Shown: piece by piece, positions 1-14,000 of the stretch
Layout: each line of letters begins with the position of its first letter
Numbering within the stretch: position 1 is the first letter of the stretch
Assembly: GCF_964340395.1 (NCBI RefSeq)
Contig: NC_135552.1
Location: 20,896,181 to 20,960,180 of the forward strand
Length of the DNA stretch: 64,000 bases
Direction: 5' to 3'
DNA from: Glandiceps talaboti
Lineage: Eukaryota; Hemichordata; Enteropneusta; Spengelidae
Notes under the pieces: generated by a model
What the model was told of the DNA's origin: nothing
The model's database searches: none
What the model saw: only the letters and a program-made list of their open reading frames with translations
Program-made: the position numbers and the translations under genes

Positions 1-239
1 TATTACTAGTGTTGCGCCGGACCGGAGTTTAGATAAAACGTATGGAAAAAAGGCGCGAGCGACTGTCGACAGTCTACCACATTGGATGTGGAACACCAGA
101 TGTAGTATGTTAGGGTGACTTTATATTTTTTGTTTCTCATCATGAGAAACATTAAAAAAACAAAACCAAAGTCACTCTTACCAAATTGAAGGTGTCGAAA
201 CACAAGAGGTGATACATATAGTTATGTGAATACTGGATG

Positions 240-645
240 TTATCTATATGTGCACTGGATGTGCTAGAGATCTCCGCTCTGCAGACAAGTTACGTCTGAT
301 TCCACCCCGCGGTACATTCAGTAAGACATACGGCCAGAGAGCCTTTTCAGTTTGCGCGCCATCACTGTGGAATATGTTACCTGTAGAGATTCGTACTGCA
401 AGGAATGTTGAGTCTTTTAAACGCGGTTTGAAAACCTATCTTTTTAATATGTACTATCATTGATTCGTTTTTGCTTTGCTGTTCATTTATTTCACCGCAG
501 GACTGTGTGTTCTTTACCCTACCACTTGCACTGTGTATTTTTAAATTTTGCATATTCTTTTTAGAGCTTCTGTACATCGCACTGTGACGTATGTGTAGTG
601 CGTTTTCTAAGAAATTAAAATAATAATAATAATAATAATAATGTG
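240..645 (+). mobile_element. 3' end of a non-LTR retrotransposon (LINE), truncated
   Basis: Positions 248-463 encode a 71-residue tail, ending at a TGA, with the pattern RAFSVCAPSLWNMLP followed by ESFKRGLKTYLF. This is the typical extreme C terminus of CR1/L2/Rex-like LINE reverse-transcriptase proteins. About 150 bases of 3' untranslated sequence follow and end in an AAT trinucleotide run near 617-642, as expected for a LINE 3' end. The 5' part is missing, so this is a dead, 5'-truncated insertion. Placement in this clade is by recognition only. Confidence 0.75.
617..642. repeat. (AAT)n microsatellite
   Basis: About eight to nine AAT units at the 3' end of the LINE fragment, probably its terminal simple repeat. 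Confidence 0.85.
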
Positions 646-855
646 CTACGTCACTCATGTGAAATGCCTGATATGGCATTTTACATGTAAAACAACTGGT
701 ATGAAACACTAGCAATAACACTGAATAAAAATACCAGGGATAAATGTTTCAACATATTAACAAATTTGGCTTCATCCCTGTTTACTCTTTCAAATTACGC
801 AATAAGGATTTTTTGATAATTTCACTTTTTGCTTAGTACAATGTTCTCAACTTAC

Positions 856-2012
856 TTTCTTTCTGGTCGTAATACCATGCAGCAACTTTCTCCCTATCAT
901 TAATACGTGCATCTGATGGTAGGGGCATGTAGATCTCAACGTCCCCCTCGATTGGAATTACTCTATCGTAGAAACTGTCCTTGACAGTTACTTCCATAGC
1001 ACTATGGAATATTATATTTAGTGGTTCAGAGGATTCAGGGTTGGTTGATGACGAGGTGACTAAGGCTGGAGTATAATCTGTTGACTGAACTAGTGTGACA
1101 GAAGCTGTTACATGACTGGTGTCCACAACATTGTCTGGTAATAACTTGGGGTCAAAGTTGACAACAGCTGATTGGCCTCCATCTGCAGAATGAAACATTG
1201 ACAAATAATGATTATAATTTAAAGTCCATGAGCAAGAGTTTATAACTCCATCACAATGCACATCCACTTTCTTGCACATTGGTTGATGCATAGTATATGT
1301 GATGCATAGTGTGGGGTGTACATGTGATGCATAGTATGTGGTGTACGTGTGATGCATAGTATGGGGTGACAAATGCCATATATTATTTACCTGTTGGTTG
1401 ACTGGTTATGAAGACAGCATCTTGTAATACTTCTACTTCAGCTGCTACCTCCTTGAGTAATAACAGCTCCACAACTGTGAATATCAATAAAATCAAGATT
1501 TATTGTAATGCTGCAATGCCAATTCATAATATCATAGTCAGAGCTTTATAGCATAGATTGTGAGCTGTGATTTTCTCAAAAATATTTTAGGACATAAAAT
1601 TACAATTAGAAGCAAGTAATTGCACAATGTGTGTGTATGCTATGACTCAATTTGATGACATGGATATCAAGGATACATACACTGCAACAGAAATATAAAA
1701 GATATCTAAAAATATAATTATTATCACAGTACACATGAAATTGAAACACTGACATAGAAGTTATGATAAAGTCAAATCCTACCTGTATCTTCATATTTGG
1801 TGAGATAGACAGAGTTATCCAAATAGTCTGGGTTAGATGCCTGTATTATCAACGGATGGTTGGAGTCTGGACTCACTGTCATCACTATCATGCCATTGGC
1901 ATTAGTACTTCTCATACTCAGAACTTCATTGTCTCTCATTGCCATAACAACAGCGCCTTGAAGAGGTTCATCAGTGGCTACATCTTTCACATGTACAAAA
2001 ACTATAATGGGT
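856..2012 (-). other. FAM171-like ectodomain segment (three exons) of the chimeric gene
   Basis: The coding sequence contains VFVHVKDVATDEPLQGAVV, then a beta-rich stretch ending PDYLDNSVYL. After two introns come LNIIFHSAMEV, GDVEIYMPLP and VAAWYYDQK. The order and wording match the extracellular part of FAM171 proteins (a VHxxD...P start and a GPIxVxxPL...AAWxxDQK block). In FAM171 a transmembrane helix follows shortly, so the missing next exons probably hold it. The assignment rests on remembered family motifs; a profile search would decide it. Confidence 0.75.
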
Positions 2013-5000
2013 GCTGCAGCTGTTGTTGTCACCACTGTGGTTACAGGTTGGATGGTGGTTGCAGACTGGCTTGTTGCCTTTGTTGTAGATGCAGGACTTG
2101 TTATGCTTGAAGTAGTCTCAACCTTCGTTGGTGTTGATACTGACTCGCTAGTTGTACCCAGCATGGTTGTTGATGCAGTACTGGTTGCAGCAACTGTTGT
2201 TGGAATGGAAGTTTTAGCCTGGGTGTTAGGTCTTGTGGTTACAGCCTGGCCTGTGGTTGCAGTTTGGGTTGTAGTTGCAGGCAGGGTTGTGGTCATAATC
2301 TGTGTTGTTGGTTGGGTTGTGGTTTCACCCTGGGTTGTTGGTTGGGTTGTGGTTGCAGCCAAAGTGGTTGATTGGGTTGTGGTTGCAGCCAAAGTGGTTG
2401 ATTTGGTTGTGGTTGCAGCCAAAGTGGTTGGTTGGGTTGTGGTTGCAGCCTGTGTTGTTTGTTGCTTTGTGGTTGCAGCATGGGTTGTTGGTTGGGTTGT
2501 GGTTGCAGCCCGTGTTGTTTGTTGCTTTGTGGTTTCACCCTGGGTTGAGGGTTGGGTTGTGGTTGCAGCCAAAGTGGTTGATTGGGTTGTGGTTGCAGCC
2601 AAAGTGGTTGATTGGGTTGTGGTTGCAGCCTGTGTTGTTTGTTGCTTTGTGGTTGCAGCATGGGTTGTTGGTTGGGTTGTGGTTGCAGCCTGTGTTGTTT
2701 GTTGCTTTGTGGTTTCACCCTGGGTTGTGGGTTGGGTTGTGGTTGCAGCTAAAGTGGTTGATTGGGTTGTGGTTGCAGCCTTGGTTGTTGATTGGGTAGT
2801 GGTTGCAACCTGTGTTGTTGGTTGGGTTGTGGTTGCAACCGGTGTTGTTGGTTGTGTTGTGGTCACAGCCAAAGTAGTTGATTGGGTTGTGGTTGCAGCC
2901 TGGGGTGTTGATTGGGTTGTAGTTGCTGCCTGGGTTGTTGATTGGGTTGCAGTCGAATCTTCAGTTGCTGATTGGGCTGTGGTTTCATCTTCAGTTGTTG
3001 ATTGGGCAGGGGTTGCAGTCTGGGTTGTTGATTGGAGTGTGGTTGTACCCTGGGTGGTTGTGTGGGTTGTGACTGCAGCCAAAGTGGTTGATTGGGTTGT
3101 GGTTGCAGCCTGTGTTGTTAATTGCTTTGTGGTTGCAGCATGGGTTGTTGAATCGGTTGCATCGTCAGTTGTTGATTTGGTTGTGGTTTCATCTTCAGTT
3201 GTTGATTGGGTTGTGGTTTCAGCCTTGGTTGTTGATTGGGTTGTGGTTGTACCCTGGGTTGTTGGTTGGGTTGTTGCTTCAGCCAAAGTGGTTGATTGGA
3301 TTGTGGTTGCAGCCTGGGTTGTTGAGAGGGTTGTGGTTTCAGCCTGGGTTGTTGATTGGGTTGTGGTTGCATCTTCAGTTGCTGACTGCGCTGTGGATTC
3401 ATCTTCAGTTGTTGATTGGGTTGTGATTTCTGCCTGGGTTGTTGATTGGGTTGTGGTTGTACCCTGGGTTGTTGAGTGGGTTGTGGCTTCAGCCAAAGTG
3501 GTTGATTGGATTGTGGTTGCAGCCAGTGTTGTTGAGAGTTTTGTGGCTGTAGCCTGGGTTGAAGTTGCAGCATCGGTTGCTGAATCAGTTGCATCTTCAG
3601 TTGTTAATTGGGTTGTAGTTTCATCTTCAGTTGTTGATTTGGTTGTAGTTGCAATCTGGGTTGCTGATTGGGTTGTGGTTTTACCCTGGGTTGTTGGTTG
3701 GGTTGTGGTTTTACCCTGGGTTGTTGATTGGGTTGTGGTTGCAGCCAGGGGTGTTGAATCGGTTTCTTCTTCAGTTGCTGATTGGGTTGTGGTTTCAATC
3801 TGTGTTGTTGATTTTGTTGTGGTTGCAGCCTTGGTTGTTGATTGGGTTGGAGTTACAGCCTGGGTTGTTGATTGGGTTTTGGTTTCACTTTGGGTTGCTG
3901 ACTGGGTTGTGGTTTTAACCTGTGTTGTTGGCATGGTTGTGGTTGCAGCGTGGGTTGTTGGTTGGGTTGTGGTTGTAGCTTGCGTTGTTGAAACAGTTTC
4001 ATCTTCAGTTGTTGATTGGGTAGTGGTTTCATCTTCAGTTGTTGATTTGGCTGTGGTTGCAACTTGGGTTGTTGATTTGGTTGTGGTTGCAGCCAGAGTA
4101 GTTGATAGGGTTGTGGGAGTAGCTTCAGTTGTAGATTGGGTTATGGTTTCATCTTCAGTTATTGATTGTTCTGTGGTTTCAGCCTTGGTTGTTGATTGGG
4201 TAGTGGTTGCAGCCTTGGTTGTTGATTGGGTAGTGGTTGCAGCCTTGGTTGTTGATTGGGTAGTGGTTGCAGCCTGGGTTGTTGGTTGTGTGCTAGCTAT
4301 ATCTTCAGTTGCTGCCTGGACTGTGGTTGTAGCTTTGGTGGTTGATTGGGTTGTGATTTCTCCCTGGGTTGTTGACTGGCTTGTGGTTGCAGTTTTTGTT
4401 GTGGTTGCAGTTTCAGTGGCTGCTTTTGTTGTGGTTGCAGCTTCAGTGGCTGCTTTTGTTGTGGTTGCACCGAGAGTGTGTTCTCTGGTAGACATTGCTT
4501 CTTCAGTTGTTTCTTGGTGTGTTGTTGCTCTCTGTGTGGTTCCAGCATGGGTTGTTTGTCTGGTTGTGATTGCAGCCAGGGTTGTTGTCTGCTTCAACGT
4601 TGCAGATTGGGTTGTTGCCATTGACGATGTTACATCTGTTTGCTTTGAGGTAGCTACAGTCTGGGTTGATGTGCTAGATGTGGCTCTAGGTTCAGTATAC
4701 CTTGTTGTTACACTTTTGGTTGTTGGTGCAGTCTGAGTTGCTACAGTAAGTGTTGTATCAGTCTCAGAATCATATGTTGCTTCACTTGTTGAAGTAAATG
4801 CAGTCTGGGTTGCTGTAGTGGGTGTTGTACCAATCTCAGAATACTTAGTGGTGGCACTTGTTGAATAAGCAGCAGTCTGGGTTGTTGTTCCACCAGTTCT
4901 AGTACTTTGTCCTGATTGTGTTGTTGAAGGTGTGGCAGTTGTTGTAATTTCTGGTGTTGCAGTAGTTGTTATTTCTAAGTCAGTACTTACAGACCTCTCT

Positions 5001-8000
5001 TCAGTTGTTCCACTATCTGATTCAGTTGTTACATCTTCTGATTCAGTAGTCACATCTTCTGATTCAGTTGTTGATGTTTCTCCTTTTGTTGCTACTGTTG
5101 CTGTTGTTGTAGCAGTTGTTGTTGTTCTATCATCATCAGTTTGAATAGCAGTTACAGTTGTTACCATATATGGAGTAGTACCATTCTTTTCTTCTTCTTG
5201 AAACATTGTAGTCACCATGGTAATGGGATTAGTAGGTGAAATATCGCTAACAGTTACAGAGTTAGTAGTTGAGTGGAGTGATGATGAAGCCACTGAAGAT
5301 AGACCAGAGGTTGTTATTGGTGATGATAAATCTGTTAGTACGTGAACTGTAGATGAGGTCGCAGTTAATGGTGAAACATTCATTGGGGATGTTAATGTAG
5401 AAGATGATTTAGATACAGTAGACATTTTGTCATGCGTACTTAACTCTATTTTAGATGTGGGTGACAATGATGAAGCAGATGCAGAGATTGAAGTTGATGG
5501 AAGTGTTGTTGGTGTTTGCTGAGAGGAGGATGTATGTGTTACTGTTGATAGTCTAGGTGTTTCTGAGGGTAATTCTTCAGTAATATCTTCTTGTGTTGTA
5601 TCTGTATCAGTAGATGTTTGTGTGGATGTCAGTGATGTTAGACGAGATGTAGATACTGGATATGTTACACTAGAAACTTCAGGGACTGGGGATGTTACCA
5701 TTTTTGAGGTGGTTGTTTCTGATGTCTGAACCGTTGGTGGTAATGTCGTTGGTATTAGTTTAGTGGTTCTTGGTGGTGGGGGAGGGGGAGAAGATGGAGG
5801 AGGAGGAGGAGGGAGAGTACTGTTAATGATCTTTGGGGTACTAGATGGAACTACTTCGGTACTACTTTCTGCAGTAGATTCTACAGAATAATCAACTGTT
5901 GTCGGGAAAGTCACTCGGGTATGTTTAATGGTTGATGGTACAGGAGATGGTGAAGAGGGAGAAGAAGTGGGAGACAGGGTTAACGTCACAGGTCTACTGG
6001 TAGTTGTGAGTGGTTCTAATGTAGTATCTTTCTCATCAGTTATTTCCTGTGAGCCAGAAGATGATTCAGGTAACAATGAAGAGTATCGTTCAGTAGTTTG
6101 TGATGACTTGGTTGTTGCATCAGGTTGTGATGTAGTCTGTGCCTGAGCAGTAGTTTGTGATGACTTGGTTGTTGCATCAGGTTGTGATGTAGTCTGTCTC
6201 TGAGCAGTAGTTTGTGATGACTTGGTTGTTGCATCAGGTTGTGATGTAGTCTGCCTCTGAGCAGTAGTTTCTGATGACTTGGTTGTTGCATCAGGTTGTG
6301 ATGTAGTCTGCCTCTGAGCAGTAGTTTCAGATGACTTGGTTGTTGCATCAGGTTGTGATGTAGTCTGTCCCTGAGCAGTAGTTTGTGATGACTTGGTTGT
6401 TGCATCAGGTTGTGATGTTGTCTGTCCCTGAGCAGTAGTTTCTGATGACTTGGTTGTTGCATCAGGTTGTGATGTAGTCTGTCTCTGAGCAGTACTTTGT
6501 AATAACGTGGTTGTTGCATCAGGTTGTGATGTAGTCTGTCCCTGAGCAGTAGTTTGTGATGACTTGGTTGTTGCATCAGGTTGTGATGTAGTCTGTCCCT
6601 GAGCAGTAGTTTCTGATGACTTGGTTGTTGCATCAGGTTGTGATGTAGTCTGTCCCTGAGCAGTAGTTTCTGATGACTTGGTTGTTGCATCAGGTTGTGA
6701 TGTAGTCTGTCTCTGAGCAGTAGTTTGTAATAACGTGGTTGTTGCATCAGGTTGTGATGTAGTCTGTCCTTGAGCAGTAGTTTGTGATGACTTGGTTGTT
6801 GCATCAGGTTGTGATGTTGTCTGTCCCTGAGCAGTAGTTTCTGATGACTTGGTTGTTGCATCAGGTTGTGATGTAGTCTGTCTCTGAGCAGTAGTTAGTG
6901 ATGACTTGGTTGTTGCATCAGGTTGTGATGTAGTCTGTCCCTGAGCAGTAGTTTGTGATGATGTGGTTGTTGCATCAGGTTGTGATGTAGTCTGTCTCTG
7001 AGCAGTAGTTTGTGATGACTTGGTTGTTGCATCAGGTTGTGATGTAGTCTGTGCCTGAGCAGTAGTTTGTGATGACTTGGTTGTTGCATCAGGTTGTGAT
7101 GTAGTCTGTCTCTGAGAGGTAGTTTGTGATGACTTGGTTGTTGCATCAGGTTGTGATGTAGTCTGTGCCTGAGCAGTAGTTTGTGATGACTTGGTTGTTG
7201 CATCAGGTTGTGATGTAGTCTGTCTCTGAGAGGTAGTTTGTGATGACTTGGTTGTTGCATCAGGTTGTGATGTTGTCTGTCCCTGAGCAGTAGTTTCAGA
7301 TGACTTGGTTGTTGCATCAGGTTGTGATGTTGTCTGTCCCTGAGCAGTAGTTTGTGATGACTTGGTTGTTGCATCAGGTTGTGATGTAGTCTGTCCCTGA
7401 GCAGTAGTTTCTGATGACTTGGTTGTTGCATCAGGTTGTGATGTTGTCTTTCCCTGAGCAATAGTTTGTGATGACTTGGTTGTTGCATCAGGTTGTGATG
7501 TTGTCTGTCTCTGAGCAGAAGTTTGTGATGACTTGGTCGTTACATCAGGTTGCGATGTAGTCTGTCTCTGCTCAGTAGTTTCAGAAGACTTGGTTGTTGC
7601 ATCAGGTTGTGATGTAGTCTGTCTCTGAGCAGAAGTTTGTGATGACTTGGTTGTTGCATCAGGTTGTGATGTTGTCTGTCTCTGAGCAGTAGTTTGTGAT
7701 GACTTGGTTGTTGCATCAGGTTGTGATGTTGTCTGTCCCTGAGCAGTAGTTTCTGATGACTTGGTTGTTGCATCAGGTTGTGATGTTGTCTGTCCCTGAG
7801 CAGTAGTTTCTGATGACTTGGTTGTTGCATCAGGTTGTGATGTTGTCTGTCCCTGAGCAGTAGTTTGTGATGACTTGGTTGTTGCATCAGGTTGTGATGT
7901 AGTCTGTCCCTGAGCAGTAGTTTCTGATGACTTGGTTGTTGCATCAGGTTGTGATGTAGTCTGTCCCTGAGCAGTAGTTTGTGATGACTTGGTTGTTGCA

Positions 8001-11000
8001 TCAGGTTGTGATGTTGTCTGTCTCTGAGCAGTAGTTTGTGATGACTTGGTTGTTGCATCAGGTTGTGATGTAGTCTGTCTCTGAGCAGTAGTTTGTAATG
8101 ACTTGGTTGTTGCATCAGGTTGTGATGTTGTCTGTCCCTGAGCAGTAGTTTGTGATGACTTGGTTGTTGCATCAGGTTGTGATGTCGTCTGTCTCTGAGC
8201 AGAAGTTTGTGATGACTTGGTCGTTACATCAGGTTGTGATGTAGTCTGTCTCTGCTCAGTAGTTTCAGACGACTTGGTTGTTGCATCAGGTTGTGATGTT
8301 GTCTGTCCCTGAGCAGTAGTTTGTGATGACTTGGTTGTTGCATCAGGTTGTGATGTAGTCTGTCTCTGAGCAGTAGTTTGTAATAACGTGGTTGTTGCAT
8401 CAGGTTGTGATGTTGTCTGTCCCTGAGCAGTAGTTTGTGATGACTTGGTTGTTGCATCAGGTTGTGATGTTGTCTGTCTTTGAGCAGTAGTTTCTGATGA
8501 CTTGGTTGTTGCATCAGGTTGTGATGTTGTCTGTCCCTGAGCAGTAGTTTGTGATGACTTGGTTGTTGCATCAGGTTGTGATGTTGTCTGTCCCTGAGCA
8601 GTAGTTTGTGATGACTTGGTTGTTGCATCAGGTTGTGATGTTGTCTGTCTCTGAGCAGTAGTTTGTGATGACTTGGTTGTTGCATCAGGTTGTGATGTTG
8701 TCTGTCCCTGAGCAGTAGTTTGTGATGACTTGGTTGTTACATCAGGTTGTGATGTAGTCTGTCTCTGAGCAGTTGTTTGCAATAACATGGTTGTTGCATC
8801 AGGTTGTGATGTAGTCTGTCCCTGAGCAGTAGTTTCTGATGACTTGGTTGTTGCATCAGGTTGTGATGTAGTCTGTCCCTGAGCAGTAGTTTGTGATGAC
8901 TTGGTTGTTGCATCAGGTTGTGATGTAGTCTGTCTCTGAGCAGTAGTTTGTGATGACTTGGTTGTTGCATCAGGTTGTGATGTAGTCTGTCCCTGAGCAG
9001 TAGTTTGTGATGACTTGGTTGTTGCATCAGGTTGTGATGTTGTCTGTCCCTGAGCAGTAGTTTGTAATAACGTGGTTGTTGCATCAGTTTGTGATGTAGT
9101 CTGTCCCTGAGCAGTAGTTTGTGATGACTTGGTTGTTGCATCAGGTTGTGATGTTGTCTGTCCCTGAGCAGTAGTTTCTGATGACTTGGTTGTTGCATCA
9201 GGTTGTGATGTAGTCTGTCCCTGAGCAGTAGTTTGTGATGACTTGGTTGTTGCATCAGGTTGTGATGTAGTCTGTCTCTGAGCAGTAGTTTGTAATGACT
9301 TGGTTGTTGCATCAGGTTGTGATGTAGTCTGTCCCTGAGCAGTAGTTATTGATGACTTGGTTGTTGCATCAGGTTGTGATGTTGTCTGTCTCTGAGCAGT
9401 AGTTTCTGATGACTTGGTTGTTGCATCAGGTTGTGATGTAGTCTGTCTCTGAGCAGTAGTTTGTGATGACTTGGTTGTTGCATCAGGTTGTGATGTTGTC
9501 TGTCCCTGAGCAGTAGTTTGTGATGACTTGGTTGTTGCATCAGGTTGTGATGTTGTCTGTCCCTGAGCAGTAGTTTGTGATGACTTGGTTGTTGCATCAG
9601 GTTGTGATGTAGTCTGTCTCTGAGCAGTAGTTTGTAATAACGTGGTTGTTGCATCAGGTTGTGAAGTAGTCTGTCTCTGAGCAGTAGTTTGTGATGACTT
9701 GGTTGTTGCATCAGGTTGTGATGTTGTCTGTCCCTGAGCAGTAGTTTGTGATGACTTGGTTGTTGCATCAGGTTGTGTAGTAGTCTGTCTCTGAGCAGTA
9801 GTTTGTGATGACTTGGTTGTTGCATCAGGTTGTGAAGTAGTCTGTCTCTGAGCAGTAGTTTCTGATGACTTGGTTGTTGCATCAGGTTGTGATGTAGTCT
9901 GTCTCTGAGCAGTAGTTTGTAATGACTTGGTTGTTGCATCAGGTTGTGAAGTAGTCTGTCTCTGAGCAGTAGTTTCTGATGACTTGGTTGTTGCATCAGG
10001 TTGTGATGTAGTCTGTCCCTGAGCAGTAGTTTGTGATGACTTGGTTGTTGCATCAGGTTGTGATGTTGTCTGTCTCTGAGCAGTAGTTTCTGATGACTTG
10101 GTTGTTGCATCAGGTTGTGATGTAGTCTGTCTCTGAGTAGTAGTTTGTAATAACGTGGTTGTTGCATCAGGTTGTGAAGTAGTCTGTCTCTGAGCAGTAG
10201 TTTGTGATGACTTGGTTGTTGCATCAGGTTGTGATGTAGTCTGTCTCTGAGCAGTAGTTTGTAATGACTTGGTTGTTGCATCAGGTTGTGAAGTAGTCTG
10301 TCTCTGAGCAGTAGTTTGTGATGACTTGGTTGTTGCATCAGGTTGTGATGTAGTCTGTCTCTGAGCAGTAGTTTGTGATGACTTGGTTGTTGCATCAGGT
10401 TGTGATGTTGTCTGTCCCTGAGCAGTAGTTTGTGATGACTTGGTTGTTGCATCAGGTTGTGATGTTGTCTGTCCCTGAGCAGTAGTTTGTGATGACTTGG
10501 TTGTTGCAATAGGTTGTGATGTAGTCTGTCCCTGAGCAGTAGTTTGTGATGATGTGGTTGTTGCAGCAGGTTGTGATGTCGTCTGTGCCTGAGCAGTAGT
10601 TGATGACTTGGTTGTTGCAACAGGTTGTAATGTAGTTTGTCCCTGAGCAGTAGTTTGTGATGACTTGGTTGTTACATCAGGTTGTGATGTAGTCTGTCCC
10701 TGAGTAGTAGTTTGTAATAACGTTGTTGTTACATCAGGTTGTGATGTAGTCTGTCTCTGAGCAGTAGTTTGTGATGACTTGGTTGTTGCATCAGGTTGTG
10801 ATGTAGTCTGTCCCTGAGCAGTAGTTTGTGATGACTTGGTTGTTGCATCAGGTTGTGATGTAGTCTGTCCCTGAGCAGTAGTTTGTGATGACTTGGTTGT
10901 TGCATCAGGTTGTGATGTAGTCTGTCCCTGAGCAGTAGTTTGTGATGACTTGGTTGTTGCATCAGGTTGTGATGTTGTCTGTCCCTGAGCAGTAGTTTCT

Positions 11001-14000
11001 GATGACTTGGTTGTTGCATCAGGTTGTGATGTTGTCTGTCCCTGAGCAGTAGTTTGTGATGACTTGGTTGTTGCAGCAGGTTGTGATGTTGTCTGTCTCT
11101 GAGAAGTAGTTTGTAATAACGTGGTTGTTGCATCAGGTTGTGATGTTGTCTGTCCCTGAGCAGTAGTTTGTGATGACTTGGTTGTTGCATCAGGTTGTGA
11201 TGTTGTCTGTCCCTGAGCAGTAGTTTGTGATGACTTGGTTGTTGCATCAGGTTGTGATGTTGTCTGTCCCTGAGCAGTAGTTTCTGATGACTTGGTTGTT
11301 GCATCAGGTTGTGATGTAGTCTGTCTCTGAGCAGTAGTTTGTGATGACTTGGTTGTTGCATCAGGTTGTGATGTTGTCTGTCCCTGAGCAGTAGTTTGTG
11401 ATGACTTGGTTGTTGCATCAGGTTGTGATGTAGTCTGTGCCTGAGCAGTAGTTTGTAATGACTTGGTTGTTGTATCAGGTTGTGATGTTGTCTGTCTCTG
11501 AGCAGTAGTTTGTGATGACTTGGTTGTTGCATCAGGTTGTGATGTTGTCTGTCCCTGAGCAGTAGTTTGTAATGACTTGGTTGTTGCATCAGGTTGTGGT
11601 GTAGTCTGTCTCTGAGTAGTAGTTTGTGATGACTTGGTTGTTCCATCAGGTTGTGGTGTAGTCTGTCTCTGAGTAGTAGTTTGTGATGACTTGGTTGTTG
11701 CATCAGGTTGTGATGTAGTCTGTCCCTGAGCAGTAGTTTGTGATGACTTGGTTGTTGCATCAGGTTGTGATGTAGTCTGTCTCTGAGCAGTAGTTTGTAA
11801 TAACGTGGTTGTTGCATCAGGTTGTGATGTAGTCTGTCTCTGAGCAGTAGTTTGTGATGACTTGGTTGTAGCATCAGGTGTACTTGGTGATAGAGTGGAT
11901 TGAGATTGGGGAATGGTAACATGTATAGATTGAGTTTGAGAACTATCAGAATGTGTTATAGGTAATGATGTTGTATAATGAATAGATGAAGAAGGTGTGG
12001 TCTGTGATGAAAGTGGTAAAGTTGATGTGTTAGTAAATGAGACAAACGGTGACATTTTACCTGTTAGTGATTGAGTAGTTGATAATGATGGTAGTGTAGT
12101 AGGCAAGACAGTTGTGGGTGGTCCTGATGATGTCATCAAAGGAGTTGTTGGTGCTATGATACTTGCAACATCAATGCATTCAGCATTTAAACACAACTGT
12201 AAAAAATGAGATATATATTTGTTTTAATTCTTTGTATGAGGTGATCAAAATCAGATACAAGCTGTAGTATTATATATACATAACATTTATTTGCTTTGTT
12301 TTTTTTCATTTGAATTAGTTGGTATCAAAATCAGCTGATACTTACTAAAGATATTATTCTCCTAAATCTTTCTTTGTTCAGGTAAGGATAACACTTGTGA
12401 CTTAAGGGGTCTTGCCACTACGAGTTACTAGATGAGTAGTTACAAACCCTTAGATCACAAGTATTTTCCAGCTGAATGAAGAAACATATTGGGAATAATA
12501 CAATTATACCTCTTCACTTCCTTTAATTGAACTAAACATTTGGAAAAATAACAATGATTTTGAACGTTTTGACTCATATTTGACGCATCACAGAAACAGT
12601 GATTGTCATGGGTTGTCACAACAAAGAATGACCAGGGTATATACTCTGTATTTTCTGTTCAAAGACAATAACTTGGCTTTTGCATGGTCTATCTGTTGGC
12701 TTTTAGAATTTCAAAGACTAACAGATAGATTGCAGGCATTTCTTGAAAACTTGACTGATACCATATGACTATGTACTTACTTTACCATCTCCACATTTAG
12801 TACCATCAACCACCATACCAATCCCATACATTGTGGCGGCTTTATCAAAAGCTGTAGACATGATTCTGAAAATGACAATGACAATAAATTACACTGTACA
12901 TTAAAAAATGTTTTTTATCAAGCTAATATTTGGACAATAATGAATTTGACAATACTAGTATTTAAGTACAGTAAAGCAAAACTGTGATAACTGAAATGCA
13001 TAGAAATAATAATTATAACTTACTTGCAATCTTTATCATTGTCAGCTTTGTAGGTAAATGTATCTACACCAGGAATTCCATTGAAGAAGTAGTCTCTACC
13101 TTTCTCACACTGCAATGACCCACAAAGGATATCGCTGTAAGGAGTAAAAGGAATGTTATTGTCATTCTTTGAACTGCATGAAGCGTTTGCCAAATTTCAG
13201 TCATTTAATAAGACTTGCCCTCCCTTAGGCAAACATTAGCATTGATCAACACAGTACATACTAGTAGTAGTACATGTACAGTAGATATAATAGTGCCAAA
13301 AAGTGGAAATATATTAACATTATGTTACTGTGCTTTGCTACACTGTGGTGTGTTGCAATGTGGTATGCTGTTCTGTGACAGAACATGAAACAGCTGTACT
13401 GTGACAGAACATGAATTAGCTGTACTGTGACAGAACATGAATCAGCTGTACTGTGACAGAAAATGAATCAGCTGTACTGTGACAGAACATTAATCAGCTG
13501 TACTGTGACAGAACGTCATGATGCTTGAGCATCATTTTGGTGTAATAGTAGTATTTGATTACATTACAAGTACTTGTGGTACCAGTGTGGTATACTACCA
13601 GTAGTGGTATTTGCTTACAAGTACATGTGGTGTCCTCTGTTAACTGTCACAAGCGTACTGAGTGTAAGTGCATCACAACAAACAAACAAAAATGAGAACA
13701 AACCTTTCTGCACAAGGAATTGCTGTTTGTGTATCATGATCTAAACCACAATGTCCAGTCCCTGTGAAACCATTACTATTGGTTTCAAAACACATTTGGT
13801 CAGCAACAATACTCTCTACAGAAAGAAAAGAAATTTTTTTTAAATCTGAAGTGGACACATTTATTTTGTCAGAATGTGTTGTCATAGAAAGCATTTGTTC
13901 ATCATTGGTTACCTACACCAATACCTTTATTAGATGTACAAACGTGATCAATCTGCAAAACAGTTTTACTTAAGATTACAGGATTTGATGTAATGTATTT

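Noticed and set aside
1974..4736. 920-codon plus-strand open frame rich in VVVAAKVVDWVVV
   Set aside because: Antisense shadow of the 30-bp Thr repeats: the repeat length is a multiple of three and lacks stops on this strand. There is no start context, splice structure or family resemblance.
6040..11922. Several minus-strand frames of MQQPSHHKLLLRDRLHHNL repeats (150-424 codons)
   Set aside because: The second frame of the 57-bp coding minisatellite, open only because the unit is free of stops in that frame. The Thr/Ser frame continues into conserved domains at both ends; this one does not.
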